Of a DNA stretch of 7,993 nt, positions 1 through 5,479 are shown piece by piece (within the stretch, counting starts at the first letter, position 1; each line of letters opens with the position of its first letter). A program made the translations under genes and the position numbers. Origin of the DNA: Microcaldota archaeon (GTDB taxonomy: Archaea > Micrarchaeota > Micrarchaeia > Anstonellales > Anstonellaceae); the NCBI GenBank assembly GCA_026396355.1, contig JAPLWY010000042.1, forward strand, positions 1 to 7,993. The letters run 5' to 3'. Below the pieces are notes generated by a model. That model searched no databases. It saw only the letters and a list, made by a program, of their open reading frames with translations, and was not told where the DNA came from.

Positions 1-25
1 ATAAAAAACCATCTACGGTGGTTTT
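1..25 (-). terminator. Hairpin with T-run, terminator-like (hairpin 1)
   Basis: On the minus strand the arms AAAACCA and TGGTTTT (25-19 and 11-5) enclose a 7-nt loop and run into six T residues (8-3), as in a stem-loop plus U-tract terminator. The plus strand has only TTTT after the stem, so minus is the better fit. It would be the last element of the hairpin array downstream of the pilin operon. The window edge hides what lies beyond. Confidence 0.4.
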
Positions 26-36
26 AGAAGTCAGCA

Positions 37-51
37 TCGAGCTTGGCTCGA
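37..51. repeat. Hairpin 2 of the array
   Basis: Perfect 6-bp arms TCGAGC and GCTCGA are separated by TTG. No T-run follows on either strand. Confidence 0.7.
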
Positions 52-55
52 CAAT

Positions 56-79
56 TGTGCAACGATGCATCGTTGCACA
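56..79. repeat. Perfect 24-bp palindrome (hairpin 3)
   Basis: TGTGCAACGATG is followed at once by its exact reverse complement, with no unpaired centre. An RNA hairpin normally needs a loop of at least 3 nt, so a zero-spacer palindrome fits a DNA-level role better, such as a dimeric protein site or cruciform. That preference is inference. No T-run follows. Confidence 0.85.
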
Positions 80-84
80 TCTGA

Positions 85-108
85 TGCATTTTGCCGTGGC
101 AAAATGCA
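85..108. repeat. 24-bp inverted repeat (hairpin 4)
   Basis: Arms TGCATTTTGCC and GGCAAAATGCA are exact reverse complements around GT. The overall length of 24 bp equals that of the preceding palindrome. Both units contain a GATGCAT heptamer near their start (64-70 within the first, 83-89 spanning the edge of the second), and TGCACAT occurs at the end of both (74-80 and 105-111). Confidence 0.8.
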
Positions 109-110
109 CA

Positions 111-126
111 TGGAACCGCAGTTCCA
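111..126. repeat. Hairpin 5 of the array
   Basis: Arms TGGAAC and GTTCCA enclose a CGCA tetraloop. It begins 2 nt after hairpin 4 and is the member closest to the pilin operon. Confidence 0.7.
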
Positions 127-133
127 CTGGGAT

Positions 134-140
134 AAAAAAA
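134..140 (-). terminator. T7 run after the pilin operon
   Basis: On the minus strand a run of seven T residues (140-134) lies about 29 nt after the stop codon of the last pilin-like gene. Archaeal RNA polymerase can terminate on oligo-T tracts without a hairpin, so this may end the M42-pilin transcript before the hairpin array. The run is seen; the termination role is inferred. Confidence 0.4.
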
Positions 141-168
141 GCATCTATTCGCGAGTGGAGCAGGCAAT

Positions 169-558
169 TTACTGATAACAGGAGATTTTTGCCTGGCGGA
201 TTGCGCCGTCTGACCAGACTGGGAATGAGAATGCGATTGCGTCTTTCTTTTCCCCTATTGAGCCGCATTTGCCCGAGGAAAGGGAATCTGTTGATGCCTC
301 TATGCAGGCTTTTAGCAGGCTGCTGGCGCGCGAAACATCGCGGTCGAGTGCCAGTTGGCTTTCAAATGCGCCTGATTTTGCCAATACACCTGCCACATCA
401 TGGCAGGTGAGAAGCGCGGGCTGGTTGCCTGGCTGCTTCTCGAAAAGCGGAAGGAATGCGATTGCAATTATGAGAAGGGCGGCTGAGAGTGCCGCTTCAA
501 ATGAGAATAAGAAGCCTTGTCTTGATTTTTCATCCGCATTTGTCCGTGCGTGTTTCAT
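169..558 (-). CDS. Pilin-like protein A (class III signal-like, four Cys)
   Basis: This 129-residue protein is probably a minor pilin or pseudopilin that is inserted by its N-terminal helix after prepilin-peptidase cleavage. A basic leader (MKHARTNADEKSRQG) is followed by FLFSFEAALSAALLIIAIAF, a single hydrophobic helix. If cleavage follows the Gly, the acidic residue is at +6, not the usual +5. The ectodomain holds four cysteines (TCHDV, KACIE, GKCGS, ISCYQ), enough for two disulfides, and ends two residues after the last one. The ATG at 558 overlaps the stop of gene B as ATGA and has GGTG 8 nt upstream; an upstream in-frame GTG at 567 is less likely. It is the last gene of the four-gene pilin set. 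The pilin-like class is fairly firm; which filament it belongs to is not shown. Confidence 0.75.
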   Translation of the reverse strand: MKHARTNADEKSRQGFLFSFEAALSAALLIIAIAFLPLFEKQPGNQPALLTCHDVAGVLAKSGAFESQLALDRDVSRASSLLKACIEASTDSLSSGKCGSIGEKKDAIAFSFPVWSDGAIRQAKISCYQ

Positions 559-1013
559 GATAGGCACACCTTGACTAGAACCATTTCATTTGACAGAAGC
601 GCGAGCCGGTTTGAGCAGTAGATTCCGCCTTGCGGCTGCCCGTATGAGGAGGAAAAACGCTCACCCTCTTGGGATGCGATTGAGAATGATGTGTAGGCTG
701 CTCCCGCGCGCTTGGCAAGCCTGCCCAAATCAAAAGACTGCGCCTTTTCCTCGTCTATTTCCCATGTTTTCGAATAACCGCCTTCGCCGTAGGGTTGATG
801 GGTGGTTTCTTCTATGCCAAGCAGCACTTCAGATGACGCACGGAGGGCAAGAAGCGAGTGCGACTGCTGGCTTGAGAATGTTTGGGTTGAATTTGCCGCA
901 GCGCCCATGAGTGCAAGAAAGCAGGCAGAGAGAAAGAGCGCGAACACTAGCGCAATTGCAGCATCGAATGAGAACTGTCCGTTAAACCGGCTCAATGTTC
1001 TTTGTTTGCACAT
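555..1013 (-). CDS. Pilin-like protein B (class III signal, Asp at +5)
   Basis: This 152-residue protein has a class III (archaeal prepilin) signal: leader MCKQRTLSRFNG, then QFSFDAAIALVFALFLSACF. This matches the QxSxE pattern except that the +5 residue is Asp (D17) in place of Glu. In type IV pilins the +5 acid pairs with the neighbouring subunit's N-terminus during assembly, so Asp is a conservative substitute. The ATG at 1013 is chosen because GGTGA lies 5 nt upstream; the reading frame stays open to 1088 but lacks such support, and TTG at 995 is a weaker option. The gene overlaps gene C by 32 nt. LALRASS (about 55-61), GERF (117-120) and an aromatic-Cys pair (132-133) match similarly placed motifs in gene C, suggesting that B and C are paralogues. 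Confidence 0.75.
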   Translation of the reverse strand: MCKQRTLSRFNGQFSFDAAIALVFALFLSACFLALMGAAANSTQTFSSQQSHSLLALRASSEVLLGIEETTHQPYGEGGYSKTWEIDEEKAQSFDLGRLAKRAGAAYTSFSIASQEGERFSSSYGQPQGGIYCSNRLALLSNEMVLVKVCLS

Positions 1014-1341
1014 GCAATTCACCGTTTTGCCCGAGAAACACCCTGCAGAAAACCGGCTCGGTGACTCCGGGCTTGAAAATGGACGCAATCCTTTCCCCCT
1101 CGATTGGAACGCTTGCCATGCTCAGGTTGAAACTAGAGTGCCCAACCGCCCAAGAAGAGGCGTGGAGTGCCAGCGCGTCTTGCGACAGCGAAATTTTCGC
1201 TGCGCTGTCTGAAGTAGAGAGGGAAAATGCAGAGGCATAGCGTCCGGCTGCTATTGCCATTATTGAGACTGCCGCAAGCAGGAAGGCGAATGCTGCAAGC
1301 GCTTCAAGCGAAATCTGGCCGCTGAATTTTGCAGTTGCCAT
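982..1341 (-). CDS. Pilin-like protein C (canonical QxSxE class III signal)
   Basis: This 119-residue protein carries the clearest archaeal type IV pilin signature of the set: short leader MATAKFSG, cleavage expected after Gly8, then QISLEALAAF with Glu at +5 and a hydrophobic helix to about residue 32. This corresponds to the class III signal peptide family (DUF361-type) known from euryarchaeal and DPANN pilins and processed by EppA-like peptidases. The small ectodomain has one Cys (FC, 98-99). The start ATG overlaps the stop of gene D by one base (TGATG) and is preceded by GAGGTTGAT, a good SD, so C is translationally coupled to D. The motifs LALHASS (57-63) and EGER (81-84) recur in B. It could be a minor pilin, an adhesin-type pilin or a pseudopilin of another filament. 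Confidence 0.8.
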   Translation of the reverse strand: MATAKFSGQISLEALAAFAFLLAAVSIMAIAAGRYASAFSLSTSDSAAKISLSQDALALHASSWAVGHSSFNLSMASVPIEGERIASIFKPGVTEPVFCRVFLGQNGELHVQTKNIEPV

Positions 1342-1895
1342 CAGAAATCAACCTCGTATTCATCCGGAAAGGAAGCACAGTAGCCAAACCCAAGCGGCTG
1401 GGAGTATGCGCAAAAGCCAAGATTAGCAGTGTGGATTTTCCGTGAAAGCATGTCAACATCAAATGCCAGTGCGCAGGAAGGGGTGGAAAGAGGAAGAGCG
1501 CCATCTGGAATGGCGGACTGGCCAAGCGCGCGCATTTCATTTGCAGCTGAGGAGAGGGAATCCTCACCCACTTTTCCACACCAGAAAAGCGCGCTGTAGC
1601 CTGCTTGGGAAAATGCGCGCTCGTCCTGCAGGGCACGGGCGTAAAGCGCTGCCCGTATTGCTGTGCGTGGTTCAGTGCCGCTTGCAAGCGAGGCTGCGAG
1701 AGCCAAGCGCGCAGCATCTGAAAGGGAGGAATAGGCTGCCTGCTTGATCGCCACTTGCTCGAGGTGTGAGGAAAGCAGGCTGGAATAGGCGTTGGAACTA
1801 TAAGTGGAGGAAGAAAAGCGCGAAGCGGAGGTTGCAAACGCAAGGAGAAAGATAGCGGCTAGCGCAAACGTCAGAAACCCTTTTTTGCCCCCCAT
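1341..1895 (-). CDS. Pilin-like protein D (N-terminal helix, no +5 Glu)
   Basis: This 184-residue protein is the first and largest of the pilin set. It starts MGGKKG and continues FLTFALAAIFLLAFA: a short basic leader, Gly, then a hydrophobic helix. The +5 position is Ala, so the conserved Glu is missing. In bacterial type II secretion the tip pseudopilin GspK also lacks Glu5; a tip role here is only analogy. The ectodomain is rich in Ser, Ala and Tyr and has four Cys (FWCG, PSCAL, GFCAY, GYCAS), three of them in the last 50 residues. The ATG at 1895 lies 9 nt after the M42 stop and has no clear SD, so reinitiation from the upstream gene is likely. The 5' end contains G6 and A6 runs. The class is less certain than for B and C. 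Confidence 0.65.
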   Translation of the reverse strand: MGGKKGFLTFALAAIFLLAFATSASRFSSSTYSSNAYSSLLSSHLEQVAIKQAAYSSLSDAARLALAASLASGTEPRTAIRAALYARALQDERAFSQAGYSALFWCGKVGEDSLSSAANEMRALGQSAIPDGALPLSTPSCALAFDVDMLSRKIHTANLGFCAYSQPLGFGYCASFPDEYEVDF

Positions 1896-1904
1896 AAGCG
1901 CGAA

Positions 1905-2945
1905 TCAGGCGAGCGCTTCTGCCAGCTTGACCACGTAATCTGCGGTTTTTTCCATATCGTCAAGCGAACAGACCGCGACGTTGGAGTGTATGTAGCGGGT
2001 GGGCACGCAGATTGCAATCGAGGGAATGCCCCCGCGCTCGCCATAGACGCTTGCAGCGTCGGTAGACCCGCCTTCTATCACTTCGAGCTGGTATTGTATT
2101 TTGTGCTTCTTTGCAACTGCCACGCAGAGCTTGGAAAGCGCGGCATCGGCAAAATTGCCCCTGCCTCCGCCTTCAACAAGATTGAGCGCCGGCCCCTTGT
2201 TCAGGTGTATCAGGGACTCGTCCTCGCTCATTTCAGGATGGTCGCCTGCGATCGAAGTGTCAACCGCAATGAAGTTGCCTGGCTCGAGGTTGTAGGCTGC
2301 GATCATCGCGCCCTTTCCGAATGTCGAAACCTCCTCCTGCGTGGTCCCGACCAGCACCACATTCCTGTTCTTGAGCCTCTTTGCGATTTCAAGCAGTATG
2401 TAGCAGCCCACCCTGTCGTCGAGCGCTTTGCCCGTCACCAATCTTCCGTTGAGGGACTTGGTCAATATGTCAAACGCTATTGGGTCGCCTATCTTCACGC
2501 CCATTTTCTCCGCGTCCTTCCTGTTTTTCGCGCCGATGTCAATGAACAGGCTCTTGTTGTCTATTGCGGTTTTCATTTCCTCGGCTTTCTGCATGTGGGG
2601 GGGCTTGTTGCCGATCACGCCATAAAGCTTGCCTTTTTCAGTTTGTATCACCACGCGCTGGTTCAGCAGCACGCGGTTGTCGATTCCGCCAAGTTTCACA
2701 AAGCGGAGGAACCCCTTTTCATTTATGAATTTGACCAGCATGCCTATCTCGTCCATGTGCGCGCCAATCATGAGCGGCTTTTTCCTAGCTTTTGGAGAGC
2801 GCGCAATCACATTGCCGAATCGGTCAGTGCCCACCTTGTAACCGGCTTTCTTGAATTCTGACGCCATTATGCCAGCAATTTCGGATTCGTGCCCAGGAAC
2901 GCCGAATGACTCGGTCAGTTTGCAGAAAAGTTCCATATTCGCCAT
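1905..2945 (-). CDS. M42 family metallo-aminopeptidase (TET/CelM-like)
   Basis: This 346-residue, cytosolic, dinuclear-metal aminopeptidase belongs to the M42 family, whose archaeal members form tetrahedral dodecamers that trim peptides released by the proteasome. The expected residues are present: GAHMDEIG (metal His63, Asp65), KALDDR (bridging Asp176), TTQEEVSTFGKGA (catalytic Glu204, metal Glu205), AVDTS (metal Asp229), GGSTDA (292-297) and RYIHS (metal His320). Length is normal for the family. The frame is open to a TTG at 2972, but the ATG at 2945 is chosen because GGTGA lies 5 nt upstream, the same spacing used by gene B. A TATA-like element near 3003 would give about 30 nt of leader. 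The pilin-like genes follow after 9 nt, so the transcript is probably shared. Exact substrate preference cannot be read. Confidence 0.95.
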   Translation of the reverse strand: MANMELFCKLTESFGVPGHESEIAGIMASEFKKAGYKVGTDRFGNVIARSPKARKKPLMIGAHMDEIGMLVKFINEKGFLRFVKLGGIDNRVLLNQRVVIQTEKGKLYGVIGNKPPHMQKAEEMKTAIDNKSLFIDIGAKNRKDAEKMGVKIGDPIAFDILTKSLNGRLVTGKALDDRVGCYILLEIAKRLKNRNVVLVGTTQEEVSTFGKGAMIAAYNLEPGNFIAVDTSIAGDHPEMSEDESLIHLNKGPALNLVEGGGRGNFADAALSKLCVAVAKKHKIQYQLEVIEGGSTDAASVYGERGGIPSIAICVPTRYIHSNVAVCSLDDMEKTADYVVKLAEALA

Positions 2946-2998
2946 AGCAATCACCATTTTTTTGAAAATCAAGCCTTAGGGGAAGAGCGCGCCCAAAG

Positions 2999-3008
2999 AA
3001 TAAAAGGG
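2999..3008 (-). promoter_or_regulatory. Probable TATA element for M42-pilin operon
   Basis: The minus strand reads CCCTTTTATT here, an imperfect archaeal TATA box. A transcript starting about 26 nt downstream (near 2977) would leave about 30 nt before the ATG at 2945, room for the GGTGA SD. A small hairpin (CTGAA/TTCAG, 3013-3026) just upstream may belong to the end of the RNase Z transcript. Confidence 0.4.
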
Positions 3009-3061
3009 CTTGCTGAAGGTTTTCAGGCATATGTGAAATCCGGCAATAGGATGGCGGCATT

Positions 3062-3925
3062 TCAAATTGTCACTTTCATCCCGTCCTTTGCAGCCTCGGT
3101 TTTTGGAAACACCGCTGTTGCCTCGGAGACCAGCGGCGAGAAATCGGCGTATCTTCCTGAGAAATGGGTGAGTATGAGGCGCGCTGCCTTTGCCTTCTTT
3201 GCGCAGGCTGCCGCATCCTTTGCAGTTGAGTGGTTGGTTTCTTTTGCCTCTGGAATCCGGTCTTGCCCAAAGGTGGATTCGTGAATGAGAATGTCTGCCG
3301 CCTTGGCAGCTTTCGCAACTGCAGGGCAAGGAGAGGTGTCCCCACTGAAGACGATTTTCTTTCCGCGCTGAGAATAGGTCACGTCTTTTAGGCGGATGGT
3401 TTTTGCCCCTATTTTGAGCGAGCCTTTCTTTTGGATTTCGCTGAACATCTGCCCTTTCAAGCCCAAAGACTTTGCCTTTTCTTCGAAAAAGCGCACCTTT
3501 TCCTTTTCCTCAAGAATGAAGCCAAAGCTCTTTCCGTCGTGCTTCACTTCGAATGAAGTGAATGAGAATGCGCCCAAGTCGGCCGAAAACCCGTCTGAAA
3601 TCTCAATTATCTCAAGAAAATCCTTCTTGCCAAAAACCCCGCCAGCCCCGCGCGGCGCGTAGATGGTGAGCTTTTCCTTCCTGCCATTCAGCCTCATGGT
3701 CTCCAGAAGCCCGAAAACCCCGAGGAAATGGTCCAGGTGGAGGTGCGAAATGAAAATTGCCTTCACCTTCATATAGGAGACGCCAAAGCGCATCATCTGG
3801 CGCTGGCTCCCTTCCCCGCAGTCCACAAGAAAAACGTCTCCGTCTCTCCTTACAGCTATGCTTGAGAGCCCGCGCTCGGGCGTTGGCATGGCTGAAGCGG
3901 TGCCGAGGAATGTGATTTCGAACAT
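3062..3925 (-). CDS. rnz: RNase Z (tRNA 3'-processing endonuclease)
   Basis: This 287-residue short-form (ELAC1-type) tRNase Z of the metallo-beta-lactamase fold removes the 3' trailer from pre-tRNA in the cytoplasm. The family markers appear in order: FLGTASAMPT at the N-terminus, DCGEGSQRQ (35-43), the metal motif HLHLDH (61-66), a His in EVKHD (129), FSGDTSPC (193-200), HESTFG (215-220), NHSTAKDAA (231-239) and the late LTHFSGRY (252-259) with a metal or catalytic His. Length is near normal for archaea. An in-frame GTG at 3940 is rejected because it lies only a few bases from the TATA box; the ATG at 3925 is about 25 nt from the box centre, so the mRNA is probably leaderless. It seems to be a single-gene unit between the surface protein and the M42 gene. 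Confidence 0.95.
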   Translation of the reverse strand: MFEITFLGTASAMPTPERGLSSIAVRRDGDVFLVDCGEGSQRQMMRFGVSYMKVKAIFISHLHLDHFLGVFGLLETMRLNGRKEKLTIYAPRGAGGVFGKKDFLEIIEISDGFSADLGAFSFTSFEVKHDGKSFGFILEEKEKVRFFEEKAKSLGLKGQMFSEIQKKGSLKIGAKTIRLKDVTYSQRGKKIVFSGDTSPCPAVAKAAKAADILIHESTFGQDRIPEAKETNHSTAKDAAACAKKAKAARLILTHFSGRYADFSPLVSEATAVFPKTEAAKDGMKVTI

Positions 3926-3945
3926 GGGAAGATTTGGCACGCCGC

Positions 3946-3954
3946 ATTATAAAA
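3946..3954 (-). promoter_or_regulatory. TATA box for RNase Z (leaderless)
   Basis: The minus strand reads TTTTATAAT. Its centre is about 25 nt from the A of the ATG at 3925, the usual TATA-to-start distance in archaea, so transcription should begin at or next to the start codon. This decides against the GTG at 3940 as start. Confidence 0.75.
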
Positions 3955-3970
3955 CGCTAATCCCTGCGCG

Positions 3971-4678
3971 TTAATCCTTGGCGTTTATGAGATAGGCACC
4001 AGTTATCAGTATTACGACTGCCAGGGAAGCGAGCGAAATTATCGGGTTTTCAGTCAAGAAGTTCAAAGGGTCGCGAGAATTGCCATTTGGCTTGAGGGAG
4101 TCGAGGAAGTTTTCAGATGTATTTGGCGAGGAGTTCGTGGTTGGATTTGAGTTGGCAGAGGTGTTTGGAGAAAGAAAGCCTGAGATTGAACCGACTATGT
4201 CGTTTGCAGAATTCTCTATTCCCTTGATGGGCAACTCCTCAGTTATTTCCGAGCGAAGTGAGATGTTCTCAAATGTTGAGGAACTCGGGGAGGCAGACAC
4301 TTGCATTGATATTTTGGCTGAAAGGGAAGATGAGTTTGCGCATTTCCCCCCAACTACCTCGCAGTGGAGGTATGCTTCTGCTGTCTTGGACTGGCTGCCC
4401 AGCGCAGATGGGAACGAAATTGAAGTGCTGTTCTCCGCATTTGCAGAAATTTTCACGGTTACGGACCTTCCCTCGAGTCCGCGAAGCGCAGAATCAGGCA
4501 CTGCCCAGGCCACAATTATCGAGCCATTGTAGGCGGTTGAAGGCAGTATTGAATCAAAGCCTGTGTCATAAGTGTAGATGACCAACCGGTCAACCTGCGA
4601 GACATTGAGCTGCACCTGGTCAGTGAATGAAACTGCCAGGAGAAAAACCATCAATGAGCCCGCGAACGCGCCTGCCAT
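3971..4678 (-). CDS. Membrane-anchored, sequon-rich surface protein
   Basis: This is a 235-residue protein I do not recognise as a named family. It has a hydrophobic N-terminus (about 2-18, without a basic leader), an extracellular domain of beta-rich character (about 20-140), a Ser/Thr/Asn/Pro-rich stalk (about 168-204) and a C-terminal membrane helix (about 210-230) ending in a short NAKD tail. I count eight N-x-S/T sequons (N25, N51, N83, N115, N138, N172, N182, N186), three of them in the stalk, which suggests a heavily N-glycosylated exoprotein. Cys106 and Cys113 could form a small disulfide loop. The ATG at 4678 is about 25 nt from a TATA box, so translation is probably leaderless. It is transcribed divergently from the HdeD-like gene. 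Possible roles include S-layer-associated or cell-contact functions, but none is shown. Confidence 0.8.
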   Translation of the reverse strand: MAGAFAGSLMVFLLAVSFTDQVQLNVSQVDRLVIYTYDTGFDSILPSTAYNGSIIVAWAVPDSALRGLEGRSVTVKISANAENSTSISFPSALGSQSKTAEAYLHCEVVGGKCANSSSLSAKISMQVSASPSSSTFENISLRSEITEELPIKGIENSANDIVGSISGFLSPNTSANSNPTTNSSPNTSENFLDSLKPNGNSRDPLNFLTENPIISLASLAVVILITGAYLINAKD

Positions 4679-4696
4679 GCAAGCACAAGCTTCGGC

Positions 4697-4708
4697 AAAA
4701 TATTTAAG
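4697..4708 (-). promoter_or_regulatory. TATA box for the surface protein (leaderless)
   Basis: The minus strand reads CTTAAATATTTT. The box centre is about 25 nt from the ATG at 4678, again implying a start codon at or near the transcript's first base. No SD is seen before that ATG. Confidence 0.7.
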
Positions 4709-4770
4709 GCGGTGAGATTGGGGGCTGTTTGCAAATCCGGCCCGAGGTCGGCTTTTCCATTCCGGCTAAA

Positions 4771-4780
4771 CTTTTATAAG
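4771..4780 (+). promoter_or_regulatory. TATA box for the HdeD-like gene
   Basis: CTTTTATAAG matches the archaeal TATA consensus. The predicted transcript start near 4801 falls after every upstream candidate start codon in this frame, so only the GTG at 4826 remains as the translation start, giving a leader of about 25 nt. Confidence 0.75.
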
Positions 4781-4814
4781 CCGCGCGCACGCAATGGAAA
4801 TATTCAGGATGAAT

Positions 4815-4820
4815 GGAGGG
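4815..4820 (+). promoter_or_regulatory. Shine-Dalgarno site deciding a GTG start
   Basis: GGAGGG lies 5 nt before the GTG at 4826. Together with the TATA position it rejects the longer open frame that extends back to 4712. Confidence 0.75.
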
Positions 4821-4825
4821 AAACT

Positions 4826-5434
4826 GTGGCTAGGAAAAAAAACGCGAAGAGTGCAGCAGCAAAGATGCCTGCGGCAAAGCCTAAGAAAATGGGTTTGGTT
4901 GACAAGATCGGGATGTTCCTTGGCTTGGCAGGGGTTCTGATGTTCCTGTTCGGGCTGGTGCTGTTCCTGATGCCGAAAATCACGGTTGATGCGTTTGTGC
5001 TGATATTCGGTTTCGTGCTTGTCGTTTCCGGAATGTTCAAGCTTTTCGAGGCGTTCTTCGTGCTTAAGGGAGCGGAAATTTCTGGCTACCTTGCAGCTGG
5101 GGGCGCGTTTGCGCTTCTTGTGGGGCTGCTCATACTTGCAGTGCCCCAGTATGTCGCCGGTGGCGTATTCCTGACTTTCGGGCTCCTCGCCTTCCTGGTT
5201 GCGCTAATAGCAATAGTGAGCGGTGTTGCGCAAGTAGCATACTCGCTCAAGGTAAAGGGAAGGGCAATTCCCATGCTTTTGGGATTGATATTGGTAATCC
5301 TTGGCATTGGAATACTTCTCAACCCGTTTGGCGCAGCAGTCGGCATTGCCATGGTGATCGGCTTTTTCTCCATGATATACGGGCTGGTATTGATTGCGCT
5401 CGCCATGAGCCTTAAGAAAATACTGGAGTGCTAA
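4826..5434 (+). CDS. HdeD/DUF308-like six-helix membrane protein
   Basis: This 202-residue integral membrane protein resembles the HdeD (DUF308) family, whose E. coli member is linked to acid resistance; the archaeal function is unknown. A Lys/Ala-rich cytoplasmic tail (1-27) is followed by six predicted helices at about 28-50, 52-75, 86-106, 110-138, 147-166 and 168-193. The helices form three hairpins, each turning at a Pro after a Leu/Gly/Val-rich helix (Pro50, Pro107, Pro167), the family's typical internal repeat. It starts with GTG behind a GGAGGG SD. It has its own promoter and terminator and is therefore probably monocistronic, divergent from the surface-protein gene and convergent with pheS. 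Family assignment rests on the repeat pattern; the biological role is not shown. Confidence 0.8.
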   Translation: MARKKNAKSAAAKMPAAKPKKMGLVDKIGMFLGLAGVLMFLFGLVLFLMPKITVDAFVLIFGFVLVVSGMFKLFEAFFVLKGAEISGYLAAGGAFALLVGLLILAVPQYVAGGVFLTFGLLAFLVALIAIVSGVAQVAYSLKVKGRAIPMLLGLILVILGIGILLNPFGAAVGIAMVIGFFSMIYGLVLIALAMSLKKILEC

Positions 5435-5441
5435 AAACAGT

Positions 5442-5479
5442 GGGGGAATTGCCCCTCTTTTTCATTTTTCTCTTTTTTT
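5442..5479 (+). terminator. Hairpin plus T-rich terminator after HdeD-like gene
   Basis: Eight bases after the stop codon, a GGGG/CCCC stem (5442-5446 with 5452-5455) is followed by a T-rich tract TCTTTTTCATTTTTCTC then seven T residues. Both hairpin and oligo-T modes of archaeal termination would work here. The remaining intergenic stretch to 5564 stays strongly pyrimidine-rich on this strand and shows no other feature I can support. Confidence 0.7.

Larger units (their letters stand above)
5..126. repeat. Array of five consecutive, unrelated hairpins
   Basis: This gene-free stretch at the left edge (1-168) holds five inverted repeats in a row. They are 5-25 (7-bp stem, 7-nt loop), 37-51 (6-bp stem, loop TTG), 56-79 (perfect 24-bp palindrome), 85-108 (11-bp stem around GT) and 111-126 (6-bp stem, loop CGCA). 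Spacers are 11, 4, 5 and 2 nt, so 84 of 122 bases lie in perfectly paired arms. The stems do not share a common sequence, which argues against a CRISPR or REP-type repeat. The block lies downstream of the minus-strand pilin operon, beyond a T7 run that may end that transcript. Role unknown: it could be a structured RNA, a terminator block, a recombination or att-like region, or a cruciform site. The pairing is read directly; function is not inferable. Confidence 0.85.

Noticed and set aside
5..126. Integron attC-like sites
   Set aside because: No conserved attC core sites or cassette structure can be seen, and no integrase lies in the window.
1..168. CRISPR array or tRNA gene in the hairpin region
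   Set aside because: The repeats are not copies of one another and spacers are 2-11 nt; no cloverleaf or T-loop consensus is seen.
1304..1843. A 179-codon minus-strand frame overlapping pilin-like gene D
   Set aside because: It is Pro/His/Arg-rich without any motif, while the overlapping frame has a prepilin-like leader and coupled start and stop codons.
1986..2861. A long plus-strand open frame of 291 codons opposite the M42 gene
   Set aside because: It is antisense to a clearly recognisable peptidase, lacks a promoter or SD, and its residue pattern shows no domain; it is a shadow of the M42 codon pattern.
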